NCBI GenBank assembly: GCA_018268935.1
Contig: JAFDVS010000059.1
Location: 1-64,000 of the forward strand
Direction: 5' to 3'
Length of the DNA: 64,000 nt
DNA from: Acidobacteriota bacterium
GTDB lineage: Bacteria > Acidobacteriota > Terriglobia > Bryobacterales > Bryobacteraceae
Shown piece after piece: positions 19,581 through 28,243 of this stretch. Numbering within the stretch: position 1 is the stretch's first letter; every line of letters starts with the position of its first letter. The notes beneath the pieces are model-generated. The model saw only the letters and a list, made by a program, of their open reading frames with translations, did not search any database and was not told where the DNA came from. Position numbers and translations under genes: made by a program.

Positions 19581-21731
19581 ATGAGCGAAGTTCGCGGGCA
19601 ATCCAATCCCGGCGGCATCACCGCCGCCCCGCTCGATCCCCATCCCGACGCCTGCCGCGACGAACTCGCCCGCATCCTCGCCGACCACCGCTTCGCCAAT
19701 TCCCCCAGCCTCAGCCGCTTCCTCTCCTACATCGTCTCCCAGTCCCTCGACGGTAATCCCGGCGCACTCAAGGAAACCTTGCTCGGCGTCGATGTCTTTG
19801 GCCGCGGCTCCGATTTCGACCCCCGCCTCGACCCCATCGTTCGCGTCCAGGCCACCAAGCTCCGTAACAAGCTCCACGAATACTATCAGCACGAAGGAGC
19901 TTCCAATCCCTTCCGCATCGAAGTCCCCAAAGGCAGCTACCAACCCCGTTTCTTCGAGCACACCTCTCCGCCGCCACAACCGCCCCAGCAGCCGCCACCC
20001 GCCGCTCCCCACCGCTCCAGGCTCCGCTACCTCATTCCAACCTTAGCCGCAGTCCTCATCGCAGCCGCCGCCCTCGCCCTTCGCAATCGCCCCCAACCCG
20101 CCCCGCCTCTAACCCTGACCCGCCTCACCTACCACGAAGGCTCCACCACCTTCCCCGTCATCTCCCGCGATGGCCGCTGGCTCGCCTATTCCTCCGATCA
20201 AGGCGATTCCGTCTCCAACATCTGGCTCCAACCCATCTCCGGCGGCGAAGCCCGCCAGCTCACAAACCATCGCGCCGCCACCCTCGCTCCCGACTTCTCC
20301 CCCGACGCCCGCCACATCGTCTTCCAATCCCGCCGCGATGGCGGCATCCACATCCTCACCATCGACTCCGGCCTCGAGCGCAAAATCGCCGACCGCGCCT
20401 GGCACCCCCGCTTCTCGCCGGACGGCAATTGGATCAGTTGCCTCGGAGCGAAGGCCGGCTTCGGCGGACGCCTCCTGCTCATCCCTTCCTCAGGCGGGGG
20501 TTCCCACGAACTCCCCACCGCGAACGTCGGCGTCGCCTCCGCTCCCATTTGGTCGCCCGACGGCAAATCTCTCCTGTTCCTCGGCGAGGAACCCACGCCC
20601 TCCGGCCCCCAACTCGATTGGTATCTCATGCCTTGGTCCGGCGGCCAACCCGTGCCCCTCCACCTCCGCGAAGCCCTCGCCGCGCAAAGCCTCCCTCCGC
20701 CCGAACGCGATACCATCCCCGGCGATTGGCTTGGCGATTCCATCTATCTCTCCATCCGCCGCGATTCCAGCGCCAACATCTGGCGCGTCCCCGTTTTGCC
20801 CGCCAACCGCCTCGGTGCCCTCCTCCCCATCACTTCCGGCGCCGCCGTCGAAGCCTTCCCCCGCCTCTCCGCCAACGGACAAATCGTCTTCGTCAGTGAA
20901 CAGCACGAAACCTACGTCTTCTCCATGCCGCCCGGTCCCACCGGCGCCCTCACCCGTGTTACCTCCGAACCCGGTACACCCTACCGTCTCCTCCCAGCCC
21001 TCTCCGCCAACGGACGCAAACTCGCCTACACATCCGCTGGCATGGGCAGCCTCAGCCTCCACATCGAGGACCTCGAAACCAAACACGTCGACGCCCGCAT
21101 TCCACTTCAGCAGCTCATTGATCGTCCGCTGCTCTCGCCCGATGGCGCCACCGCCCTGTTCCGTTACACCGCCGGCGATCACCGCCTCTGGACCGTATCC
21201 TCCTCCTCGGCTCAGCCCCTCGCCGAATCCGGCCCCCTCCATCAATGGTCCGCCGATGGCCGCCACATCCTCGCTGAAAACCCCGCCCGCACCCGCCTCG
21301 AACTCACCGATTGGCAAACCCGCCGCTCCACCCCCTGGCTCGACTACCCCCAGCAGTCCCTTGCCCAGGCAGCCCTCTCCCCGGACTCCCGCCGCATGCT
21401 CCTCGTCTTCCCCAACGTCGGCGCCTTCCTCGTCCCCTTCCACCCCTCTCACGCCCCAGCCCGCCACGAATGGATTACACTCCCCGATGACCCCACCGCC
21501 GACACCTACTACTGGACCCCCACCTCCGACGCACTCTTCTTCTTCTCCCGCCGCGACGGCCACCGCTGCCTCTGGTCCTACGAAATCGAAACTCAAACCC
21601 CTGCCCCCGTCCGTCATTTCCACACCAACCGCCTCTCCCCCTGGAGCGGCTGGCTCGCTCTCGCCCCCGGCAAAGTCTTCCTCACACTCACCACCCCCAA
21701 GGCCAATTTGTGGCTCGCAACCCTCCGTTAA
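19581..21731 (+). CDS. Membrane-tethered DNA-binding-like protein with TolB/PD40 propeller
   Basis: A 716-residue protein in three parts. Residues 20-130 are a helical domain (ELARILADHRFANSPSLSRF, then DPIVRVQATKLRNKLHEYY and VPKGSYQPRFF) that looks like a winged-helix variant; the same domain recurs alone at 60845-61627. A membrane helix is at about 150-170 (YLIPTLAAVLIAAAALALRN). The remainder is a PD40 propeller (WSPDGK, FSPDGN blades). The expected arrangement is a cytoplasmic regulator head and a periplasmic sensor. It stands between two Oar-like receptors, so it may control them; this is inferred from position. Confidence 0.8.
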   Translation: MSEVRGQSNPGGITAAPLDPHPDACRDELARILADHRFANSPSLSRFLSYIVSQSLDGNPGALKETLLGVDVFGRGSDFDPRLDPIVRVQATKLRNKLHEYYQHEGASNPFRIEVPKGSYQPRFFEHTSPPPQPPQQPPPAAPHRSRLRYLIPTLAAVLIAAAALALRNRPQPAPPLTLTRLTYHEGSTTFPVISRDGRWLAYSSDQGDSVSNIWLQPISGGEARQLTNHRAATLAPDFSPDARHIVFQSRRDGGIHILTIDSGLERKIADRAWHPRFSPDGNWISCLGAKAGFGGRLLLIPSSGGGSHELPTANVGVASAPIWSPDGKSLLFLGEEPTPSGPQLDWYLMPWSGGQPVPLHLREALAAQSLPPPERDTIPGDWLGDSIYLSIRRDSSANIWRVPVLPANRLGALLPITSGAAVEAFPRLSANGQIVFVSEQHETYVFSMPPGPTGALTRVTSEPGTPYRLLPALSANGRKLAYTSAGMGSLSLHIEDLETKHVDARIPLQQLIDRPLLSPDGATALFRYTAGDHRLWTVSSSSAQPLAESGPLHQWSADGRHILAENPARTRLELTDWQTRRSTPWLDYPQQSLAQAALSPDSRRMLLVFPNVGAFLVPFHPSHAPARHEWITLPDDPTADTYYWTPTSDALFFFSRRDGHRCLWSYEIETQTPAPVRHFHTNRLSPWSGWLALAPGKVFLTLTTPKANLWLATLR

Positions 21732-21816
21732 CCGTAAACCGGCCCGGTTATCCCATCTATTAACTTCACCTTAGCCCCAAACCCTGTCATCGTATCGAGA
21801 AGCGAGGATACCCTTC

Positions 21817-24800
21817 ATGCCTGCAACCGCACGACTCATCTGCTTAGCCTTAACCCTCATCTTGGCCAACGCCCAAACCTACTACGGCACCATCCGCGGA
21901 GTCGTTCGCGACTCCACCGGAGCCGTCCACCCCGGCGTCCGCATTACGATCACCAATCTCGGCACCAACGTCGAAGTCTCCGTCCAAAGTAACGAAGCCG
22001 GACTCTACGTCTTCCCCAACCTCATCCCCGGCTCCTACCGCGTCACCGCCGAACAGACCGGCTTCAAAAAATTCATCGCCAGCCAGACCGCCCTCTCCGC
22101 CGCCCAGGACGTCCGCATCGATATTCAAATGGAAGTCGGCGCAGTCACTGACTCCGTCACCGTCACCTCCGCCGCCCAGCAGATTGAAACCGAACGCGCC
22201 ACACTCTCCGAAGTCAAACCCCGCGAAGTCTTCGCCGTCCTCCCCGTCAATACCAATTTCCGCTCCCTCTGGCGCATCCTCGCTCTCTCACCCGGAGTAA
22301 TCGGCTCGGCCGGATCCATCGCCGGCAATCCCAGAGGCTCTAATAGCACCTTCACCATGGATGGGGTCCCCATGATCGATGGCTGGAGCGGCGGCGCCGT
22401 CGGCCCGGCCTTCACCTTCCTTGATGGCTACCGCGAGTTCCGCGTCGATGTTGCTAACGTCAATGCCTCCGTCGGCACCACCGCCGCCGTCACCATGGTC
22501 TCCGATAGCGGCACCAACCAGTTCCACGGCGAAGGTTGGCTCCACTACAACGCCGTCGGCTTCACCGCCCGTCCTTTCTTCGCCGCACAGCGCCCCAACG
22601 GCCCGCCCACCTACAGGCCCAATGTCAAAGTCGGCGGCCCGGTCGTCCTCGGCCCCCTCTACAACGGCAAAGACCGCACCTTCTTCCATTTCACCTACCA
22701 GGCCCTCCGCGGCAGCCAGACGCCTCAGGTCTCGAACTTCGTCGTCCCATCCGCCGCCTTTCGCCAGGGCGATTTCTCTGCCGTCTCCACTCCCATCAAC
22801 GATCCCCTCTCCGCCACACCCTTCGCCCAGAACCGTATCCCCACCTCGCGCATCAGCTCCGTCTCCAGCTATTACCAGTCCACCTTCTACCCCGCTCCCA
22901 ACTCGGGCGCCGACCGCTTCAACAACATCGCCGTCTTCCCCAACCGCGACGACCAGTACATGGGTCGCCTCGATCACCAGATCTCCTCCCGCAACGCCTT
23001 CTTCGGGCGCGCCATGTTCCACCACTACGAGTTCAAAAACTTCCAGGACTCGAACCCCAACATCGGCGTCTACGATCAGTTCCGCGACCAGTACAACGTC
23101 GTCCTCTCCGATACCCACACCATCTCATCCAACCTCTTCAACCAGCTCCGCTTCGGCTATGGCACCGATGAGAGTGCCTACCACGGCCCCCGCCTCGGCC
23201 GCGACGTTGTCCAGGCCTCTGGCCTCCAGTTGGGCGATCTTCCCAACGTCTTTGCCATGCCCGCCGTCAGCATCACCGGCTTCCAGCCCATGTCCCAGTC
23301 CGATCAGGGCGGCTGGCGCTGGGCCAACTACTACATCGTCGAAAGCCTGCATTACTCCAAGGGCCGCCACAATATCCAGGTCGGCCTCGATTGGGCCAAC
23401 TTCAACGGCACCCTGATCCCCACCTCGCCCAGCGCCAACTACGGCAGCTACGGTTTCAACGGCCGCTTCTCCGGCAATCCTTACGCCGATTTCCTCCTCG
23501 GCTACATGGATTCCAGTGCCCGCTCCACCTCCGTCAGCCCCGTCTACCGCCACCGCACCAACTGGGCCTTCTACGCCGCCGACTCCTTCAAAGTCGCTCC
23601 CCGCCTCTCCCTCGATTTCTCCCTCCGCTACTCCCTCCTCGACCCCGGCTATGTCGAACAGGACCTGATGGCCAACTTCGACCCCACCCGCAACGCCCTC
23701 CTCGTCCCCAGTGAAGCCGCCCTCTCCCGCGTCCATCCCGGCTTCCCGAAAAACGTCCCCATCGCTGTCGCTTCTTCCGTCGGTCTCGGCAGCAAACTTG
23801 CCCGCCGCGATTGGAACAATTTCGCCCCTCGCGCCGGCTTCGCCTGGCGTCCTGCCCGCACCGAACGCATGGTCATCCGCGGCGGCGTCGGCGTCTATTA
23901 CGTCGCCCTCCAACCCAACGCCTCCGATGGCGGCGGCGCGCCTTTTGAACTCCGCGAGAGTTTCACTAACCTCATCTCCCCCACCGGCCCTGCCTTCTCC
24001 TTCCCCCGTCCCTTCCCCGCGGCAGGCTTCGTCCTCGGGGGCACCGGAGCCTCGGGCCTGAACACGCAACTCCGTACACCCTACAGCTACCAGTACAACT
24101 TCACGATCGAGGGCGAAACGCTCGGCATGGGGCTTTCCGCCACCTACATGTCCACCCTCTCCCGCAAAAACACCTGGACCCGCGACCTCAACCAGCCCGT
24201 CGCCGACACCCGCCCCTACGCCGACAAATTCGCCATCCGCCCCTTCCGCTACCTCGCCTCCGCTTCCTTCACCGAAAACGGCGGCAGCCACAGCTACCAC
24301 GCCCTCCTGCTCAAAGCCGAACGCCGCTTCGGGAACGGCCTCTTCTACTCCACCAACCTCACCTGGGCAAAGAGCATGGGCGACGATTGGGGCGGCGTCG
24401 AAGACGCCTTCAACCGGGGCCGCGAGCGCTCCCGCGGCGGCCAGATCCCGCCTCTCCGCTTCGTCGCCGTCGGCCTCTATGAACTCCCCATTGGCAATGG
24501 CAAACGCTTCGCTGCCGGCGCACCCAAAGCCGTCAATTACGTAATCGGAAACTGGTCGCTCTCCGGTACATGGGTCGCCCAGAAAGGCGTCTACTTCGCG
24601 CCCTCCTTCTCAGGCAACGATCCCTCTTTCACCAACCGCCGCTCCGGCCGCCCCGATCGCCTCGCCGACGGCAACCTCCCCGTTGGCCAGCGCACCCTCG
24701 ACCGCTGGTTCGACACCACCGCCTTCGTCATGCCCGCCAACGGCATCGGCCGCTTCGGCACTGCCGGCGACGCCATCCTCGAAGGCCCTGGCCTCAACGT

Positions 24801-25005
24801 GCTCCACTTCGGCCTCGTCAAAGACCTCCCGCTCTACGAGCGCTTCCGCCTCCGCCTCGAAATGGCTTCCACCAATTTCTTCAATCACCCGAACTTCTCC
24901 AACCCCTCCGCCACCGTCGGCACCTCCGCCTACGGCCGCATCCTCGGCACTGTCGGCGATGACGGCAACCGCAACTTCCAGCTCACGCTCCGCCTCTTCT
25001 TCTAA
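21817..25005 (+). CDS. Second Oar-like TonB-dependent outer-membrane receptor
   Basis: A 1062-residue protein with signal peptide (MPATARLICLALTLILANA), carboxypeptidase-regulatory-like domain (TIRGVVRDSTGAVHPGVRIT), plug (SAQ/TERATLSEVKPREV region), and a barrel ending FQLTLRLFF with a terminal aromatic residue as needed for BAM insertion. It is of the same family as the receptor at 16258 but clearly diverged, not a recent copy. GAGG lies about 11 nt upstream of the ATG. A secreted hydrolase gene starts 5 nt after its stop, so import and substrate cleavage are probably linked. Confidence 0.92.
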   Translation: MPATARLICLALTLILANAQTYYGTIRGVVRDSTGAVHPGVRITITNLGTNVEVSVQSNEAGLYVFPNLIPGSYRVTAEQTGFKKFIASQTALSAAQDVRIDIQMEVGAVTDSVTVTSAAQQIETERATLSEVKPREVFAVLPVNTNFRSLWRILALSPGVIGSAGSIAGNPRGSNSTFTMDGVPMIDGWSGGAVGPAFTFLDGYREFRVDVANVNASVGTTAAVTMVSDSGTNQFHGEGWLHYNAVGFTARPFFAAQRPNGPPTYRPNVKVGGPVVLGPLYNGKDRTFFHFTYQALRGSQTPQVSNFVVPSAAFRQGDFSAVSTPINDPLSATPFAQNRIPTSRISSVSSYYQSTFYPAPNSGADRFNNIAVFPNRDDQYMGRLDHQISSRNAFFGRAMFHHYEFKNFQDSNPNIGVYDQFRDQYNVVLSDTHTISSNLFNQLRFGYGTDESAYHGPRLGRDVVQASGLQLGDLPNVFAMPAVSITGFQPMSQSDQGGWRWANYYIVESLHYSKGRHNIQVGLDWANFNGTLIPTSPSANYGSYGFNGRFSGNPYADFLLGYMDSSARSTSVSPVYRHRTNWAFYAADSFKVAPRLSLDFSLRYSLLDPGYVEQDLMANFDPTRNALLVPSEAALSRVHPGFPKNVPIAVASSVGLGSKLARRDWNNFAPRAGFAWRPARTERMVIRGGVGVYYVALQPNASDGGGAPFELRESFTNLISPTGPAFSFPRPFPAAGFVLGGTGASGLNTQLRTPYSYQYNFTIEGETLGMGLSATYMSTLSRKNTWTRDLNQPVADTRPYADKFAIRPFRYLASASFTENGGSHSYHALLLKAERRFGNGLFYSTNLTWAKSMGDDWGGVEDAFNRGRERSRGGQIPPLRFVAVGLYELPIGNGKRFAAGAPKAVNYVIGNWSLSGTWVAQKGVYFAPSFSGNDPSFTNRRSGRPDRLADGNLPVGQRTLDRWFDTTAFVMPANGIGRFGTAGDAILEGPGLNVLHFGLVKDLPLYERFRLRLEMASTNFFNHPNFSNPSATVGTSAYGRILGTVGDDGNRNFQLTLRLFF

Positions 25006-25010
25006 CCCGC

Positions 25011-27038
25011 ATGCGTCTCCATCGCACGGCTTTGCTGGCGGTGTGCGCCTGCTTCGCGATCCTTCGCGCCCAGGACCACGCCGCCGCTAACGTCCTTCAC
25101 CGCCCCAACATCGTCCCCAACTCCCCCGCACTCATCAAATCCCTCGGCGACGCCGCGGAGTTCGTCCTCCGCTGGAAGCCTCCCGCCTCGGCCCAATCCT
25201 GGCGCGAACGCCGCCCCCAGGTCGATCTGGCGCTCCGCCGCTCCCTCGGCCTCCATCCCCTCCCTCCACGTACTCCCCTCAACGTCCGCACCCTCGCCAC
25301 GCTCCAGCGCAACGGCTACCTCATCGACAACCTCATCTTTGAGCCGCGCCCCGGCGTCCACGTCCCCGCCAACCTCTACCGCCCCGCCGCTTCGTCCACA
25401 CCTCATCCCGCCGTCGTTCTCCCCATCGGCCACTATCTCCTCCCCGGAAAAACCGCGGCCGAAGTCCAACTCCTCGCCATCGGCCTCGCCCGCCGCGGCT
25501 CCCTCGTCCTCACCTACGATGCCATCGGCCACGGCGAACGCATGACCGCCGGCAACATCCACCATGAAGCAGCCTACGCCCTCCTCCCCCTCGGCCAGAC
25601 CATCACAGGCTGGATGGTCTGGGAAACCATGCGCGCCATCGACTACCTCCTCACCCGCCCCGACGTCGATCCCACCCGCCTCTCCGTCACCGGTAACTCC
25701 GGCGGCGGCCTCAATACCCTCCTCACCGCCGCCCTCGATCAGCGCGTTACTTCCGCCGCCGTCGCCGGCTTCACCTTCGAGTTCAATCACTGGATCAAAT
25801 ACGCCGGCGCCCATTGTGCCTGCACCCACCTCCCCGCCATCTTTCGCTCCATGGAGTGGTTCGAGATCGCCGCCCTTATTGCCCCCCGCCGCCTGCTCCT
25901 CCTCCACGGCGAGCACGATGACATCTTCCCCATCGCCGGTGCCCGCCGCGCCGCCGCCCACACCGCTGCCGTCTATAGCGCCCTCGACGCCGCCCAATAC
26001 TTCCGCTTCATCGAAATCCCCCAAGCCCCACACGCCTACTCCAGCCCTTTCCGCGACGCCGCCTACCACTGGCTCGCCGAAGCCCCGCCCATCGCCGATG
26101 ACTCCGTCACCGAAGAAGATCCAGCCCTCCTCTGCCACCCGCCTCCTTCGCCCTCCGTCATCGACCTTGCCCGCGCCCAGGCCCTCCAAACCCGCCGTAC
26201 GGCCAATCCCATCGAGTGGATCCGCGCCCTCACCGCGGCCGACACCCCTCCCTCCTACCTCGCCCCCATCGTCACCTCCCGAGGCCCGCACGACACCCTT
26301 TCCTTCGTCAGCGAAGACGGCGTCCACATCCCCGCCTTCCTCTGGCGCCCAAAGCACGCCGCCAATCCCCCCACCGCCATCATCGCCTCGGACCAGGGCA
26401 AAGAATCCGTCGCCGCCTCCCATCTCCCCGCGACGCTCCTATCCCTCGGCTACTCCGTCCTCGCAGTCGACCTCCGCGGACGCGGCGAAACCCTCGGCCA
26501 CTACCGCCCCGGATGGAACACCAACTTCCGTCTCGTTATGAGCCAGACCCTGATGGGCCGCCCCCTCCCCGGCCGTCGCGCCTTCGACCTCCGCCGCGCC
26601 CTCGACTTCCTCCAGCCCTCCTCCGCCCTCCTCATCGGCCTTGGCGACGACGCACTCCCCGTCCTCCTCGCCGCCGCCACCGACCCTCGAGTCACCCGCG
26701 TCGCCGTCGCCGGCTACCTCCACTCCTTCGTCTCCCAGATGCTCGCAAGCCACCTCCCCGCCGACCGCATACTCTTCCGCCAGCGCTGGAACGCCGCCCT
26801 CCTCGATGGCCGCGTCCACGCCGAAAATACCGAATCCGACTTCGGCTCCGTCATCCCCGAAGCTCTCCTCTACGCCGATATCCCCGATATTGCCGCCGCG
26901 ATTGCCCCCCGCCCCATCCTCTTCGCCGAGGCCCGCGACCCGGAAGCCATTCCCAAAGCAAAAACTACCCCCTGGACCTCTTACCATCCCACCCGCCCCC
27001 TAAGCGCCGCCCTGCTGAAAGATTGGCTAAGCCGCTGA
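25011..27038 (+). CDS. Secreted tandem alpha/beta hydrolase (second domain degenerate)
   Basis: A 675-residue exported protein with signal peptide MRLHRTALLAVCACFAILRA. The first domain (to about residue 360) is an acetyl-xylan-esterase/dienelactone-hydrolase-like hydrolase: GNSGGG nucleophile elbow with Ser near 230, LLLHGEHDDIFP for the acid, and PQAPHAYSSPF for the histidine. The second half repeats the fold, including AVDLRGRGETLGHYRP and RPILFAEARDPEAIP, but the elbow position reads IGLGDDAL without a serine, so it is probably non-catalytic. It starts 5 nt after the receptor gene, implying co-transcription and an esterase role on the imported ligand. Confidence 0.8.
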   Translation: MRLHRTALLAVCACFAILRAQDHAAANVLHRPNIVPNSPALIKSLGDAAEFVLRWKPPASAQSWRERRPQVDLALRRSLGLHPLPPRTPLNVRTLATLQRNGYLIDNLIFEPRPGVHVPANLYRPAASSTPHPAVVLPIGHYLLPGKTAAEVQLLAIGLARRGSLVLTYDAIGHGERMTAGNIHHEAAYALLPLGQTITGWMVWETMRAIDYLLTRPDVDPTRLSVTGNSGGGLNTLLTAALDQRVTSAAVAGFTFEFNHWIKYAGAHCACTHLPAIFRSMEWFEIAALIAPRRLLLLHGEHDDIFPIAGARRAAAHTAAVYSALDAAQYFRFIEIPQAPHAYSSPFRDAAYHWLAEAPPIADDSVTEEDPALLCHPPPSPSVIDLARAQALQTRRTANPIEWIRALTAADTPPSYLAPIVTSRGPHDTLSFVSEDGVHIPAFLWRPKHAANPPTAIIASDQGKESVAASHLPATLLSLGYSVLAVDLRGRGETLGHYRPGWNTNFRLVMSQTLMGRPLPGRRAFDLRRALDFLQPSSALLIGLGDDALPVLLAAATDPRVTRVAVAGYLHSFVSQMLASHLPADRILFRQRWNAALLDGRVHAENTESDFGSVIPEALLYADIPDIAAAIAPRPILFAEARDPEAIPKAKTTPWTSYHPTRPLSAALLKDWLSR

Positions 27039-27085
27039 ACTCAAGTTCCCTGGAACTCGCTACCTGGCATTACCGAATACGATGC

Positions 27086-27480
27086 ATGATGGAGTACTTC
27101 CCCGAGGACAAAAGACCGCCGTGTCACCCAACTCCGCAAGGGCATCCTCGAACTCGCCATCATGGGCGTCCTCGACGCCCCCACTACGGCTACTCCCTCA
27201 TCCGCGCCCTCGCTGACCGCAGTTCCCTCACCCTCAAAGAAGGCACCGTCTACCCCATCCTCGCCCGCCTCGACCGCGACGGCCTCGTCTCCTCCCAATG
27301 GGTCGAATCCGCCCAAGGTCCCCCCCCCGCAAATACTACGAACTCACCTCCGCCGGCCGCGCCCTCCTCACCGAACTCCGCGCCGAATTTCTGTCCCTGG
27401 TTTCCCTCGTCCAATCTCAACAACACCGCTCAGAGGAAGAACATGAACACCTGTCCCGAATCCGTATCCAAAGTCGTTAA
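27086..27480 (+). pseudogene. PadR-family regulator broken by indels
   Basis: The PadR winged-helix pattern is readable only by switching frames. The start MMEYFPEDK is in one frame, TQLRKGILELAIMGVLD in a second, PHYGYSLIRAL and LTLKEGTVYPILARLDRDGL back in the first, and RKYYELTSAGRALLTELRAEF in a third. The breaks fall in short homopolymers: AAAA near 27110, a C-run near 27178 and eight Cs near 27320. It is therefore either a young pseudogene or affected by base-calling errors. PadR genes of this type usually sit directly before a HAAS-domain gene, as here. Confidence 0.75.
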
Positions 27481-28243
27481 CGACTACACCCAACGCCTCC
27501 AACTCCACCTCCAGCGGGTCCCTCCCCAGGAGGCAAGCGAGTTCCTCAAAGCCCGCACAGTCCGGGGCGTCCCCCAGCATGTTGAGGAACTCCCGTGCCG
27601 CCTGTAGACCCGGCGCGTTGTGCGGGCGAGTTCCTCAAAGAGATTCACTCCCACATTTACGAGGCCTATCAGGAATCCCCCATCCCCGATGACCTCACCC
27701 GTATCCTCACCGTCTTCCGCAATCTCGGCGAACCCGCCGACGTCGCCTCCGAGCGTCTCTCCGCCTCCATGGTCCGCTCCGGCGCCGCCGGCAACAAGCC
27801 CCTTCGTATCCTCGCTGCCCTGGCTGCGGTCCTCGTCGCCTATTATGCCTTCACCAGTGCACTCCTCATCAACCGGCAGCACCCTCTTCCTGTTCGGAAT
27901 CCTGCGCACCTACCGCCCCAAACTCTGGGATCGCCTCATTGACGCAGGCATCCTCCGTTTCCACGACCGCCCCGGCCGCTTCTTCGATCAACTCCCCGCC
28001 CCCGAGCAGAGCTTTCTGATCCTCTTCGCCGCCGCCCTCTTCCTCGCCGTGGGCGTAGGCTTGCTGTGGCTTGGCAAACACCTCGTGCGCGGACTTCGCA
28101 CCGTCTCTTCTTTCGTCTTCGACGGCATCCGCCGCCTCGCCCGCAAGGCCCGCTACTCCCCTCGACCGCCAGCGCCACCCGTCCTTCTTCTCCTGGCCCT
28201 CACCCTCATCTTCCCGCTAACTGCCGCGCCACCAATCGGTCTG
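27443..28243 (+). pseudogene. HAAS-domain membrane protein gene, interrupted
   Basis: The ATG at 27443 begins MNTCPESVSKVVNDYTQRL, the opening of a HAAS (PadR-associated, DUF1700-like) domain. At 27537 an 89-bp insertion shifts the frame and brings in a stop at 27605. After the insertion the domain continues perfectly in another frame (EFLKEIHSHIYEAYQESPIP, LGEPADVASERLSASM). Another frame change near 27870 precedes a C-terminal membrane segment (LILFAAALFLAVGVGLLWLG). The intact protein would have been a small membrane protein working with the PadR regulator. The true 3' end is unclear; I stop at the fliM boundary. Confidence 0.75.
27537..27640. repeat. 89-bp insertion bounded by 15-bp direct repeats
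   Basis: The 15-mer gcgagttcctcaaag occurs at 27537-27551 and again at 27626-27640. Deleting one copy and the 74 bp between restores the HAAS reading frame exactly. The inserted segment begins CCCGCACA and ends in TGTGCGGG, an 8-bp inverted pair (its last base shared with the second repeat), and contains TTGAGGAACTC, the inverse of part of the direct repeat. This resembles a miniature inverted-repeat insertion with a target duplication, although a slippage or recombination duplication is also possible. Confidence 0.65.

Noticed and set aside
26216..27607. Continuous + strand frame joining the hydrolase end, padR and HAAS start
   Set aside because: Its first part is an out-of-frame Arg/Pro-rich reading of the hydrolase; only short pieces belong to the broken padR and HAAS genes.
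27537..27640. Programmed translational bypass in the HAAS gene
   Set aside because: The same gene has another frame change and its partner padR is also broken, so decay by insertion is simpler. RNA and protein data would be needed to revive the idea.
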